A DNA stretch of 27,517 bases from Succinatimonas sp. CAG:777 (GCA_000431835.1 HF987944.1:29810-57326), one strand, 5' to 3'; positions 7,336-15,498 are shown, numbered from the stretch's first letter. Program-made: numbers and translations. The notes: generated by a model from the letters alone, not told the origin.

Positions 7336-8061
7336 ATGAGCGTTTTAAAAGCATTACATCTTAAAAAGACATATAAGAAAAGAACTGTTGTATCTGATGT
7401 AAGTTTAAGTGTTAGCAGTGGTTCTGTTGTTGGTTTATTAGGCCCAAATGGAGCTGGTAAAACTACATCTTTTTATATGATCGTAGGTATTATTTCTTCA
7501 GAAGAAGGCCAAGTCATTCTTGACGATCATGACTTAACTTCACTGCCAATGCATGCTAGAGCAAGAGCAGGTTTAGGTTATTTACCTCAAGAAAACTCTA
7601 TTTTTAGAAAATTAACCGTTTATCAAAATTTAATGGGTGTGGTAGAACTTCTTCCAGGCCTAACAAAATCAGAAAAAGAAGACAGAGTTAATAAGCTCTT
7701 AGAAGAGTTCAGTGTTTCAAAATTAAGAAACAACGTAGGTATGTCCTTATCAGGTGGAGAGAGAAGACGTGTAGAAATTGCAAGAGCTCTTGCTGCTAAT
7801 CCTAAATTTATTCTTCTCGATGAGCCTTTTGCTGGTGTTGATCCTATTTCTGTTGGTGAAATTAAAGAGATCATTCTGCATCTGCGTGACAGAGGAATTG
7901 GTGTTTTAATTACCGATCACAATGTTAGAGAGACCTTAGACGTTTGTGAAAAGTCCTATATTGTTAATGCAGGTCAAATTATTGCAAAAGGAACAGCTCA
8001 AGAAGTTCTAAGTAATGATAAGGTTAAGTCTGTTTATTTAGGTAAGGATTTCTCTTTATAG
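7336..8061 (+). CDS. lptB: LPS export ABC transporter ATP-binding protein LptB
   Basis: Cytoplasmic ATPase of the LptB2FG transporter that pulls LPS out of the inner membrane. At 241 residues it matches the E. coli length. Walker A GPNGAGKT at 36-43, Q-loop in GYLPQENSIF (81-90), signature LSGGE at 138-142 followed by RRR, and Walker B ILLDEPFAGVDP at 159-170 with catalytic Glu163. The switch histidine is in ITDHNVRETLD. The GERRRVEIARAL and FAGVDP forms are characteristic of LptB among ABC ATPases. It starts 10 bases after lptA and is followed by rpoN 17 bases later. LptF and LptG are not encoded in the window, as in E. coli where they lie elsewhere. Confidence 0.97.
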   Translation: MSVLKALHLKKTYKKRTVVSDVSLSVSSGSVVGLLGPNGAGKTTSFYMIVGIISSEEGQVILDDHDLTSLPMHARARAGLGYLPQENSIFRKLTVYQNLMGVVELLPGLTKSEKEDRVNKLLEEFSVSKLRNNVGMSLSGGERRRVEIARALAANPKFILLDEPFAGVDPISVGEIKEIILHLRDRGIGVLITDHNVRETLDVCEKSYIVNAGQIIAKGTAQEVLSNDKVKSVYLGKDFSL

Positions 8062-8078
8062 TTTTAGGGGAATTGGTT

Positions 8079-9731
8079 ATGGCTGGATTAAGAAATACGC
8101 TGCAGATACGTGCTACACAGACACAATCTCAGATTCTGACTCCTCAAATGCAACAAGCTATCAGATTGTTGCAGTTATCTACTATTGAGTTACAACAGCA
8201 GATTCGCCAAACCGTAGATTCTAACCCAATGCTTGAGTTAGATGATTCTGATATGTCTTCAATGGAAGAGTCATATGAAGATATATTAGATAGTGAAAAC
8301 CAAAATGATTCTGATTACGATCCTTTCTCTGATGATTCCTCTGTAAATAATGCTTCAATTGACGATGAAAAAAGCCTTTTAGATATCTTAGGTGATGGTA
8401 GTATCAATCTTGATACTAAGAAAAATCACGAAGATGAGGTTTATGATTCAGAGCATGAACATGATTCTGATAATTATTCAGAACAGAATTTAGCAGAAAA
8501 TAATCAGTATTCTGACAAAGATAGTTCTTTACAAAGTAATTCTCAAACAGAAGAAAATCAGTATTCAGCAGAAGTAAAAGGTAGCAAAGGTTTGGCTATC
8601 GAAAATGATGATATCTATGAAGGTGAAACTACAGAAACTCTTCATGATCATCTAATATTTCAGTTAGAAATGTCACCTCTTGATGGAATAGATAAGAAAA
8701 TTGCTGAAGCTATTATTGATGGTATTGATGATTCTGGTTACCTAAAAGAGTCTTTAGAGGATATTTTAGATTGCATAAAAACTCAGGATCCTACAGTTAC
8801 TATTGAAGACGTAAATGCTGTTTTAAAACTAGTTCAGCATTATGATCCTTTGGGTGTGGGAGCTAGAAGTGTACAGGAATGCATTTTAATTCAATTAAAA
8901 GCTTTGCCTGATGATACTGAGTACAAAAAGTTAGCAATTAACCTGATCACCAATTACATAGATTTACTTTCAAATCGTAATTATGTTGCTTTATGCCAAA
9001 GACTTTCGATCAAAGAAGATGTCTTAAAGAAAGTTAATGATCTAATTACATCATTAGAACCACGTCCTGGCAATAACATTGTCCATTCAAAAAAACAAAA
9101 TGATTTTGTAATTCCTGATTTAATTGTGGTTAAAGATAAAAATGGAGACTATAGTGCAGAGTTAAATCCTGCAGCTAACCTAAAAGTTAGAATCAATGAA
9201 GATTACGCAAAATTAGCTAACAAAGCGCGTAACGAAGCTGAAAAAATCTTTTTCAAAGATCATTTAAAAGAAGCTAAGTGGTTCAAACAAAGCATAGATA
9301 ATAGAAATGACACTTTATTAAAAGTTGGTCGTTGCATAGTTTCTCATCAGAAAGATTTTATGGAAAAAGGTGAGTCTGCGATGCATCCAATGGTATTAAA
9401 TGATGTTGCAGTAGAAATTTCTATGCATGAATCTACTATTTCTAGAATCACTACAGAAAAGTATATTCATACACCAAAAGGTACTTTTGAATTAAAGTAT
9501 TTCTTCTCATCAAGTGTAAACACAGAAAGCGGTGGTTCAGCTTCATCAACTGCTATTAAGGCAGTAATTAAAGAGATTATTTCTAAAGAGCCACCAAGAA
9601 AACCACTTTCTGATAGTAAGATTTCTGATATTCTCAATGAAAAAGGCTTAAATGTCGCAAGACGAACTGTAACTAAGTACAGAGAATCTTTAGGTATTCC
9701 ATCAACATCACAACGCAAACAATTAATTTAA
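8079..9731 (+). CDS. rpoN: RNA polymerase sigma-54 factor RpoN
   Basis: Alternative sigma factor that binds -24/-12 promoters and needs AAA+ activators to open DNA. The ATG at 8079 with GGGG eight bases upstream gives 550 residues. An in-frame TTG at 8073 is less likely. Region I (residues 1-50) carries the glutamine-rich motif TPQMQQAIRLLQLS that contacts activators. Region II (about 55-190) is very acidic and serine/asparagine-rich and is expanded: the protein is over 70 residues longer than E. coli RpoN (477). The core-binding region follows, then a helix-turn-helix around MHESTISRITTEKY and the RpoN box ARRTVTKYRE at about 527-536. It lies directly after lptB, the standard gammaproteobacterial order, and before hpf. 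Confidence 0.97.
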   Translation: MAGLRNTLQIRATQTQSQILTPQMQQAIRLLQLSTIELQQQIRQTVDSNPMLELDDSDMSSMEESYEDILDSENQNDSDYDPFSDDSSVNNASIDDEKSLLDILGDGSINLDTKKNHEDEVYDSEHEHDSDNYSEQNLAENNQYSDKDSSLQSNSQTEENQYSAEVKGSKGLAIENDDIYEGETTETLHDHLIFQLEMSPLDGIDKKIAEAIIDGIDDSGYLKESLEDILDCIKTQDPTVTIEDVNAVLKLVQHYDPLGVGARSVQECILIQLKALPDDTEYKKLAINLITNYIDLLSNRNYVALCQRLSIKEDVLKKVNDLITSLEPRPGNNIVHSKKQNDFVIPDLIVVKDKNGDYSAELNPAANLKVRINEDYAKLANKARNEAEKIFFKDHLKEAKWFKQSIDNRNDTLLKVGRCIVSHQKDFMEKGESAMHPMVLNDVAVEISMHESTISRITTEKYIHTPKGTFELKYFFSSSVNTESGGSASSTAIKAVIKEIISKEPPRKPLSDSKISDILNEKGLNVARRTVTKYRESLGIPSTSQRKQLI

Positions 9732-9907
9732 TTTTTTACAGAAAATTGAATTAGTTCACGAATTGATATTGATTGCTAAAAAATATTAAGAAAATTGTGA
9801 AGTTACACCTTTAATTATTAGATTTTTCAACCTATTATTAAAGTGTAGTTACAATTTAGTACTCGCTTAACATTACCTGGCACTAAGATCAGGTTAAGGA
9901 AGTAAAT

Positions 9908-10192
9908 ATGCAAATCAATATTCATGGCGTAGGTGTAAAGTTAACCGATTCTTTAAAAGATTACGTCAATGACAAGTTTAAGCGTCTTGAGCGTAAAGGT
10001 GATATTATTACCTCTATCTCAGTAACTCTAACAGTTGAGAAATTGAACCAGATTGCTAAAGCTGATTTAGCTGTAGCAGGTGGTAATCTTCATGCTGAGC
10101 ATCAGGCAGAGAGTATGTATCCAGCAATTGATGGTCTAATCGATAAGGTTGACGGTCAGTTAGTTAAGTATAAAGAGAAGTTAAAGTCATAA
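9908..10192 (+). CDS. hpf: Short ribosome hibernation promoting factor HPF
   Basis: Binds the decoding region of the 30S subunit in slow-growing cells and promotes inactive 100S ribosome dimers. The 94-residue product matches the short HPF/YfiA family (95 in E. coli), with MQINIHGVGVKLTDSLKDYVNDKFKRL at the N-terminus and the conserved second half ending in DKVDGQLVKYKEKLKS. No long-form C-terminal domain is present. An AAGGAAG ribosome binding site precedes the ATG. It lies 176 bases after rpoN. That gap contains -10-like strings (TATTAT at 9833, TACAAT at 9850) without convincing -35 partners. A strong terminator follows, so hpf probably ends the upstream transcript. Confidence 0.95.
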   Translation: MQINIHGVGVKLTDSLKDYVNDKFKRLERKGDIITSISVTLTVEKLNQIAKADLAVAGGNLHAEHQAESMYPAIDGLIDKVDGQLVKYKEKLKS

Positions 10193-10214
10193 TTCTTAAC
10201 TTCAACAACGAGGA

Positions 10215-10243
10215 GCCCTGCCATTGTGCAGGGCATTTTTTTT
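10215..10243 (+). terminator. Rho-independent terminator after hpf
   Basis: GCCCTGC (10215-10221) pairs with GCAGGGC (10228-10234) around CATTGT, followed by A and eight Ts. It separates hpf from ptsN, so ptsN-rapZ must depend on read-through or on a promoter not seen here. Confidence 0.93.
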
Positions 10244-10263
10244 GGGAAAAGAGGAAATAGATC

Positions 10264-10782
10264 TTGATAGTACTGCCTAAAACACAAATACTGTCTCCGT
10301 TATTCTGCTTTAGTAAAAAAAGATTATTTGAAGAAATAGCTGAATGTGCCGCTTTCATTACTAAAAAGACTTCCAAAGAAATTATCGTTGCTTTAAATGA
10401 AAGAGAAAAGTTAGGTACAACAGTTTTTTTTCAAGGCGTTGCTATTCCTCATGCCGTAATACAAAGCTCAACACCTACATTTGCAGTATTAAGCATTTTA
10501 GATAAACCTATTACATTTAATTCAATTGATGCTGATGAACAATTAGTGGATATCGCTTTTAGTCTCTTTATTTCACCAAAAGACGATGTAGAAAAAGTTG
10601 AGTCACTTTTAAAAAGTCTTACAATAGTCTTATCTAATGTCGATTTGTTAAATGCTATGCGACTATCTAAAAATGAAAAGCATAAAGTCGAAACAATCCT
10701 TAATCAGATTGATCTGTTATTGGATCATGTACAAGAAGGATTAGTAGATTCTTCTGAAATAGATAATCCTCATTTTCAATAG
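10264..10782 (+). CDS. ptsN: Nitrogen-PTS regulatory protein EIIA-Ntr (PtsN), TTG start
   Basis: Phosphoacceptor of the nitrogen phosphotransferase system. It has no transport role and instead regulates potassium uptake and other targets according to its phosphorylation. The frame has no usable ATG before residue 156. TTG at 10264 is the start because GAGGA ends eight bases upstream. The product is 172 residues (163 in E. coli). The EIIA type-2 fold is shown by LNEREKLGTTVFFQGVAIPH, whose final histidine (His63) is the phosphorylation site, followed by the PITFNSIDADEQLVDIAFSLF strand. It sits nine bases before rapZ. The NPr gene (ptsO) that follows rapZ in E. coli is absent here. Confidence 0.93.
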   Translation: MIVLPKTQILSPLFCFSKKRLFEEIAECAAFITKKTSKEIIVALNEREKLGTTVFFQGVAIPHAVIQSSTPTFAVLSILDKPITFNSIDADEQLVDIAFSLFISPKDDVEKVESLLKSLTIVLSNVDLLNAMRLSKNEKHKVETILNQIDLLLDHVQEGLVDSSEIDNPHFQ

Positions 10783-10791
10783 GAAATCTTC

Positions 10792-11685
10792 ATGACAAAT
10801 AAAGTTGAGCTTGTAGTTATATCAGGTCGCTCTGGTTCAGGAAAAACCGTAGCCTTACATGCACTAGAAGATTTAGGTTTTTACTGTATTGATAATTTAC
10901 CTATTGTATTTTTAAAAGAATTAATAGATTTAGCTAAGAAAAGCTATCCCAAAATAGCTGTATCTTTAGATGTAAGAAATATTCCTATCAGTGATGATTA
11001 TTCTGAATTAAATGACATTTACACTAAAGCTACTCATGATCAAGACATTAACGGTACGGTTATTTTTATTGATGCAGATGATCAGGTTTTGATTAAAAGA
11101 TACTCTGAGACAAGACGTCTTCATCCATTATCTCTGCATAATCTTTCTTTAAATGAAGCTCTACAAAAAGAAACAGAGATCTTAAAGATCATCTCATCCG
11201 TTGCTGATTTACGTATCGATTCAACTAATTTATCTGTTCATGAGTTATGTCAGCAGGTAGTTACAACTATCCAAGGCAAACCATATAAGCAGATTGTCAT
11301 CATCTTTGAGTCTTTTGGATATAAAGACGGTGTAACTAAAGATGCTGATTTTGTATTTGATTCTAGATTCTTACCAAATCCTTATTGGGAAAAAGAACTA
11401 AGAGAATATTGCGGTCTTGAGCAACCTGTAAAAGATTTCTTTGCAAAGTACCCTGAAGTAGAAGCCTATATTGATAAGATTGATGACTTACTTTTTGGTA
11501 TTTTAAAGCCTATAGAACAAAGTGATAGAAGTTATCTTACTGTAGCAATAGGCTGTACTGGTGGTTTTCACCGATCTGTCTATATTGCGCAAAGTTTGGC
11601 CGACAGATTTAAAGAGCGCGGTATATCTGTAAAAGTTCGTCACAGAACTTTATTGCGCAAGAAAAAAGAACTTGTTGCTAAATAA
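10792..11685 (+). CDS. rapZ: RNase adapter protein RapZ
   Basis: In enterobacteria it binds glucosamine-6-phosphate and the small RNA GlmZ and presents the RNA to RNase E, which tunes GlmS and so amino-sugar supply for the envelope. The 297-residue product has the P-loop GRSGSGKT at 12-19 and the family segment ALEDLGFYCIDNLP. The C-terminal RNA-binding domain has FESFGYKDG, DSRFLPNPYW and CTGGFHRSVYIAQ near the end, and it closes with a basic tail (RTLLRKKKELVAK). ptsN lies nine bases upstream. Whether a GlmY/GlmZ pair exists in this organism cannot be seen from the window, so the RNA target is an inference. Confidence 0.95.
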   Translation: MTNKVELVVISGRSGSGKTVALHALEDLGFYCIDNLPIVFLKELIDLAKKSYPKIAVSLDVRNIPISDDYSELNDIYTKATHDQDINGTVIFIDADDQVLIKRYSETRRLHPLSLHNLSLNEALQKETEILKIISSVADLRIDSTNLSVHELCQQVVTTIQGKPYKQIVIIFESFGYKDGVTKDADFVFDSRFLPNPYWEKELREYCGLEQPVKDFFAKYPEVEAYIDKIDDLLFGILKPIEQSDRSYLTVAIGCTGGFHRSVYIAQSLADRFKERGISVKVRHRTLLRKKKELVAK

Positions 11686-11728
11686 TAAAATCAATGAGCA
11701 CATACATTTTATGTGCTCATTGATTTTG
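11686..11728 (+). terminator. Strong hairpin terminator after rapZ, possibly bidirectional
   Basis: Seventeen-base-pair perfect stem (11687-11703 with 11711-11727) beginning AAAATC and ending GATTTT, loop ACATTTT. It begins directly after the rapZ stop codon. The flanking A and T runs form part of the stem, so it may act on both strands, although the neighbour mlaF is co-directional. Confidence 0.75.
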
Positions 11729-11753
11729 AGAAAGACCTTAAAATCTATATAAT
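11726..11753 (+). promoter_or_regulatory. Sigma-70 promoter of the mla operon
   Basis: TTGAGA (11726-11731), 16-base spacer, perfect TATAAT (11748-11753), 92 bases before the mlaF ATG. The -35 overlaps the last bases of the rapZ terminator stem. A second extended -10, TGGTAAAAT at 11804-11812, lies closer to mlaF without a clear -35. Confidence 0.7.
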
Positions 11754-11845
11754 CCAACTCGAAAATTCTCTTCAATACACTGCGTTATGTTTGCCTTATA
11801 GTTTGGTAAAATATGCGCATATAGACTTCTTTTGTGGAATTGAAC

Positions 11846-12640
11846 ATGAGTGATAATGCACTGATCAAAGTAAGGAATGTATCGTTTTCTTATCAGAGTA
11901 AACAGATTTATAAAAATCTGACACTCGACATTCCAAAAGGAAAAATTACCGCAATTTTAGGTCCTTCTGGTACTGGAAAGACTACCATTCTAAGACTTAT
12001 TGGCGCACAGTTAACCCCTAATGAAGGAACCATCGAGTTTGATGGAACTAATATCCATTCTTTAAATAGAACTGATTTATATAAGTTAAGACAAAGAATG
12101 AGTATGTTATTCCAAAGTGGTGCTTTGTTTTCAGATATGAATGTTTTTGAAAATGTTGCATTTCCTATTAGAGAGCATACAAATTTACCTGAAGAACTTG
12201 TTTATGACGTAGTCATGATGAATCTAGAAGCTGTAGGTATGCGTGCAGCTGCTAATTTATTTCCTGCTGAGTTGTCAGGTGGTATGGCAAGAAGAGCTGC
12301 CCTTGCTCGTGCTATTGCACTTGATCCTGATTTAGTTATGTATGATGAGCCCTTTGTAGGTCAAGATCCTATTACTAAAGGTGTATTAGTAAAGCTAATT
12401 TCTGATATTAACAAATCATTAGGTAAGACCTCTGTTGTCGTAACTCATGATGTTAAAGAAATTTTAGAGATTGCTCATTATGTATACATCTTAGCTGAAG
12501 GTTCAGTATTAGGTTGTGGTACTCCTGAAGAAATTAAGAACAGCAAAGATCCTCGAGTAATGCAGTTTATTCAAGGAGACTTTGATGGTCCTTATGCCTT
12601 TAAACTAAAAGGCTCAGATAACTATATTGAGGAGCTGTAA
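11846..12640 (+). CDS. mlaF: Phospholipid transport ABC ATPase MlaF
   Basis: ATPase of the inner-membrane MlaFEDB complex that moves phospholipids between the outer and inner membranes and so keeps outer-membrane lipid asymmetry. The 264-residue product, counted from the ATG at 11846 with GGAA upstream, has Walker A GPSGTGKT at 39-46 and the Mla-specific segment RMSMLFQSGALFSDMNVFENVAFP. The signature helix is SGGMARRAALARA and Walker B is YDEPFVGQDPIT. These are nearly identical to E. coli MlaF. A GTG at 11834 would add four residues and is less likely. It is the first gene of mlaFEDCB and shares a TAATG overlap with mlaE. Confidence 0.96.
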   Translation: MSDNALIKVRNVSFSYQSKQIYKNLTLDIPKGKITAILGPSGTGKTTILRLIGAQLTPNEGTIEFDGTNIHSLNRTDLYKLRQRMSMLFQSGALFSDMNVFENVAFPIREHTNLPEELVYDVVMMNLEAVGMRAAANLFPAELSGGMARRAALARAIALDPDLVMYDEPFVGQDPITKGVLVKLISDINKSLGKTSVVVTHDVKEILEIAHYVYILAEGSVLGCGTPEEIKNSKDPRVMQFIQGDFDGPYAFKLKGSDNYIEEL

Positions 12641-13413
12641 TGTTAGCTTTCTTTGGATCTTTAGGAAGATACTTTTTAAAGAAAATAGCCTCATTAGGAA
12701 GATCTACAATAATCTTCTTTCACTCTATTTTCGCTTTACCAAACTTTAAAAAGACATTTCCATTACTTGTAAGTCAGATATATTTTATTGGCGTTCAGTC
12801 AATTATTATCATCATCGTATCTGGTTTATTTATAGGCATGGTTTTAGGTTTACAAGGATTTAATATTCTTAAAGATTTTATGGCAACAGGATCTTTAGGA
12901 AGCTTAGTATCTTTAGCTATTATTAGAGAGTTAGGTCCTGTAGTTACTGCCTTACTGTATGCTGGAAGAGCAGGTTCAGCTCTTACAGCTGAAATTGGTC
13001 AGTTAAAAGCATCTGAACAGTTATCAGCTTTAGAGATGATGGCTGTTGATCCTCTAAAGAGAGTGATTGCTCCAAGATTCTGGGCAGGAATGATCAGTAT
13101 GCCTATCTTATCTTTACTCTTCTGCCTTGTAGGTATCTATGGAGGTAAGCTAGTAGGTGTTGATTGGTTAGGTCTAGATGATGGTATTTACTGGTCAAGC
13201 ATGCAGGCTAGTGTGGATGCATTAAAAGATCTTGTTCCTATGATGATTAAAGCAGTAGCCTTTGGCTTTGTATGTACATGGATAGCTCTATTTAATGGTT
13301 ATGATTGTAAGCCAACTTCAGAAGGTATAAGTAGGGCTACAACTGCCACAGTAGTTCAGTCATCATTAGCAGTTTTAGGGTTTGATTTCGTGTTAACAGC
13401 ATTAATGTTCTAA
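12640..13413 (+). CDS. mlaE: Phospholipid transport permease MlaE
   Basis: Integral membrane permease that forms the lipid cavity of the MlaFEDB complex together with the MlaD hexamer. The 257-residue product is hydrophobic, with about five to six membrane segments: after an N-terminal amphipathic region, around residues 48-75, 100-115, 145-165, 195-215 and 235-255. The MlaE family core is IIRELGPVVTALLYAGRAGSALTAEI followed by EQLSALEMMAVDP, where the permease contacts MlaF. Its ATG overlaps the mlaF stop by one base, and GAGGAG lies just inside mlaF, which indicates translational coupling. Confidence 0.95.
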   Translation: MLAFFGSLGRYFLKKIASLGRSTIIFFHSIFALPNFKKTFPLLVSQIYFIGVQSIIIIIVSGLFIGMVLGLQGFNILKDFMATGSLGSLVSLAIIRELGPVVTALLYAGRAGSALTAEIGQLKASEQLSALEMMAVDPLKRVIAPRFWAGMISMPILSLLFCLVGIYGGKLVGVDWLGLDDGIYWSSMQASVDALKDLVPMMIKAVAFGFVCTWIALFNGYDCKPTSEGISRATTATVVQSSLAVLGFDFVLTALMF

Positions 13414-13426
13414 TTGGGTATTATTT

Positions 13427-13951
13427 ATGAAGTATTTAAAAGCTGAAATTATGGTTGGCATATTTATGCTGTTAGGAATAATAGCAGCTGTAATCTTAGC
13501 CTTAAAAGTTGCAGGTTTAGTTTTAAACAGCAACAACCAAACTTATAAAGTTTATGCAAATTTTGAGAATGTAGGTTCTTTAAGAATTAGAGCTCCAATT
13601 AGAATTGGAGGTGTTCTAATCGGAAGAGTAGGTGCTATCTCTTTAGATCCAAAGACCTTATCACCAGTTGTAGAGCTTGATATTGAAAAGCAGTATGACA
13701 AGTTATCTAGTGAGTCAAAAGCATCAATTCAAACAGCAGGTATTATTGGAGAACAATACATTAGTATTACTCCAGGCTTCTATGATGAGGATATGGGATC
13801 AACATATTTAAAGGATGGAGATGTAATCCACGATACAGGTTCAGCTTTAGTACTTGAGGACTTAATCTCTAAGTTTGTATTCAATTCAAGTGCTGATAAG
13901 AAAGACTCTCAGGATAAAGAGCAAGCTACAAAAGACGAAGTTGCTCAATAG
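13427..13951 (+). CDS. mlaD: MCE-domain lipid-binding protein MlaD
   Basis: Inner-membrane-anchored periplasmic protein whose hexameric ring funnels phospholipid to or from MlaE. The 174-residue product (183 in E. coli) has one membrane helix at about residues 7-32. The MCE domain follows from about 40 to 120, recognised by YKVYANFENVGSLRIRAPIRIGGVLIGRV and by SKASIQTAGIIGEQYISITPG. The last 30 residues are a charged, probably disordered tail (SADKKDSQDKEQATKDEVAQ). It is located 13 bases after mlaE and 11 bases before mlaC. Confidence 0.95.
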   Translation: MKYLKAEIMVGIFMLLGIIAAVILALKVAGLVLNSNNQTYKVYANFENVGSLRIRAPIRIGGVLIGRVGAISLDPKTLSPVVELDIEKQYDKLSSESKASIQTAGIIGEQYISITPGFYDEDMGSTYLKDGDVIHDTGSALVLEDLISKFVFNSSADKKDSQDKEQATKDEVAQ

Positions 13952-13962
13952 TAGGTGAAATT

Positions 13963-14574
13963 ATGAAGAAAATTTTTAGTTATTTTTTAGCTTTAGGTAT
14001 CGCTCTATGTGGCTTTTCATCAGTACAAGCTGCTGATAATAATCCTTATGAGTTAGCAAATGAAGTTGCAACCACAACCATTAACGATATCAAAGCTAAT
14101 AAGGATAAATTGTCAAACAGGGCTGTAGCTGAAGGTATTATCGAAAAGGATCTTATTCCTTACGTTGATATCAAATACGCAGCCTATAAAGTTATTGGAA
14201 CCTCTTTAAAGAGTACCTCTGCTGAAGAAAGACAGCGTTTTACAGATGAATTTGCTGTATACATGAAGAACAGCCTAGTTGATGTATTAAGCAAATATAC
14301 CAATCAGGACATTGTTCCTGCTAAAGTTGAGACTGTTGATCCATCAGTAAGTCTTGTTTCTGTAAAACTTTTAATTAGAGAAGCAGGTAAAAAAGATTTA
14401 GAGCTTGTTTTAAAGTTAAGAAAGAACAATAAGACTGGTCAATGGAAAGCATTTGATCTTATCGGTGAAAACATCTCAATGTTAGATGCAAAGATTTCAG
14501 AGTTATCTCCTATTATTAAGAATAGTGGAGTAGATGCTGCAATTGCTAAGTTGAAATCAGGCGATAAAAAGTAA
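13963..14574 (+). CDS. mlaC: Periplasmic phospholipid shuttle MlaC
   Basis: Soluble carrier that transfers phospholipids across the periplasm between the outer-membrane MlaA-porin complex and MlaD. The 203-residue product begins with a Sec signal peptide (MKKIFSYFLALGIALCGFSS, likely cut after VQA near residue 23). The mature part shows the family pattern: VVNNTIxxI-like helices at the N-terminus, LIPYVDIKYAAYKVIGTSLKS, a helix with ERQRFTDEFAVYMKNSL, and a C-terminal LRKNNKTGQWKAFDLIGENIS. GGTGA precedes the ATG. Size and position in mlaFEDCB fit (211 residues in E. coli). Confidence 0.94.
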   Translation: MKKIFSYFLALGIALCGFSSVQAADNNPYELANEVATTTINDIKANKDKLSNRAVAEGIIEKDLIPYVDIKYAAYKVIGTSLKSTSAEERQRFTDEFAVYMKNSLVDVLSKYTNQDIVPAKVETVDPSVSLVSVKLLIREAGKKDLELVLKLRKNNKTGQWKAFDLIGENISMLDAKISELSPIIKNSGVDAAIAKLKSGDKK

Positions 14575-14582
14575 TTTACATT

Positions 14583-14828
14583 ATGAATAAGATAGACAAA
14601 TTAAATTTTGATTCTGTGCCTAGCCTGTGGGTCAAGAGAGAGAGTTTATTCAAAGAGAATACAGTTGATCTAAAGGATATTAGTTCAATAGATGTTTCAG
14701 GAATGGCTATTCTAGTTAAATGGGCAAAGGCTCAAAAAGATCAAAAGTTACATCTTATCAATGTACCTGTAAGTGCAATGAACCTAATCAATACATACAG
14801 ATTAGGTCAGTTGTTTGTATTAGACTAA
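14583..14828 (+). CDS. mlaB: STAS-domain protein MlaB
   Basis: Small cytoplasmic subunit that binds MlaF and is needed for assembly and activity of the transporter. The 81-residue product is a little shorter than E. coli MlaB (97) and begins closer to the fold. The STAS core is DLKDISSIDVSGMAILVKWAKAQ. The residue directly after the conserved aspartate is valine. In E. coli MlaB this position is Thr52, and in anti-sigma antagonists it is the phosphorylated Ser/Thr, so the hydroxyl is missing here, although the next residue is serine. No clear ribosome binding site is visible (eight bases after mlaC), so coupling to mlaC is likely. The identification rests on the fold pattern and operon position. 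Confidence 0.85.
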   Translation: MNKIDKLNFDSVPSLWVKRESLFKENTVDLKDISSIDVSGMAILVKWAKAQKDQKLHLINVPVSAMNLINTYRLGQLFVLD

Positions 14829-14860
14829 ACTCTAAGTTAAATTTGTAGAAAAGAAAATAT

Positions 14861-15418
14861 ATGGCAGAACAACAACATTTTGAAGGCTTTGATGCTGAGC
14901 CAGAAGAGGAAAGCAGAAGCTCTCATAAGAGGCAAGCTCAAGCAATCAGAAAACTTGTAGAAAAGATTGCTAATCTTGGCGAACAAAGTTTTAAATCATT
15001 AGTAATCCCTCAAGAAGTTAAGGAGGCTTTGTTAGTTGCTCGTAAACTTAAGCCAAAATCAGATGAAAGACGTCGTCAGTTACAGTATGTAGCAAAGCTA
15101 CAAAGAAATTATGATGACTCTGATTTAGAAAATCAGGTTAACATGTTAGGAGCTTCTTCAAAAGAAGATCCAAATACAATGAAACTAGAAAAATTGAGAG
15201 AAAACATGCTCAACGGTGGAGTTGAAGTGTTAAATGGTTTTTGCTCTTTGATTCTAGATACTGATAGGAACAAGTTAAGAACATTAATTAAAAAAGCCAA
15301 GTCTGAACTTGCTGCAGATGCTGAGTCAAGCAAGCCTAATTCAAGGGCTTTATTTAAGTATCTAAAAAGTGAGATTGCGAGAGCTGGTGTTGAGATCCCT
15401 CATGAGCTTATAAAGTAG
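14861..15418 (+). CDS. darP: Ribosome biogenesis factor DarP (YjgA, DUF615)
   Basis: Associates with late precursors of the 50S ribosomal subunit and is thought to help 23S rRNA domain folding. The 185-residue product (183 in E. coli) is all-helical and highly charged. The family features are SSHKRQAQAIRKLVEKIANLG at the N-terminus, ARKLKPKSDERRRQLQYVAKL in the middle, and a C-terminal RALFKYLKSEIARAG. The ribosome binding site is weak (GAAAAG). It lies 32 bases after mlaB, perhaps as the last gene of that transcript, and a terminator follows. In E. coli yjgA neighbours pmbA. Here it faces the related protease gene tldD instead. Confidence 0.92.
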   Translation: MAEQQHFEGFDAEPEEESRSSHKRQAQAIRKLVEKIANLGEQSFKSLVIPQEVKEALLVARKLKPKSDERRRQLQYVAKLQRNYDDSDLENQVNMLGASSKEDPNTMKLEKLRENMLNGGVEVLNGFCSLILDTDRNKLRTLIKKAKSELAADAESSKPNSRALFKYLKSEIARAGVEIPHELIK

Positions 15419-15459
15419 GAATAACTGCTTTTATACCTAGCTTTTACAGCTCATCAATT

Positions 15460-15498
15460 AAGTCAGACAATGTATAAAAAAGTCTGACTTTTTGTTTT
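15460..15498 (+). terminator. Rho-independent terminator after darP
   Basis: AAGTCAGAC (15460-15468) pairs with GTCTGACTT (15482-15490) around a 13-base A-rich loop, followed by TTTGTTTT that runs into the stop codon of convergent tldD. The minus-strand side has no T-run, so it serves darP only. Confidence 0.85.

Noticed and set aside
9877..9896. TGGCAC before hpf as a sigma-54 promoter
   Set aside because: The -12 half is missing: the bases at the correct spacing do not contain GC.
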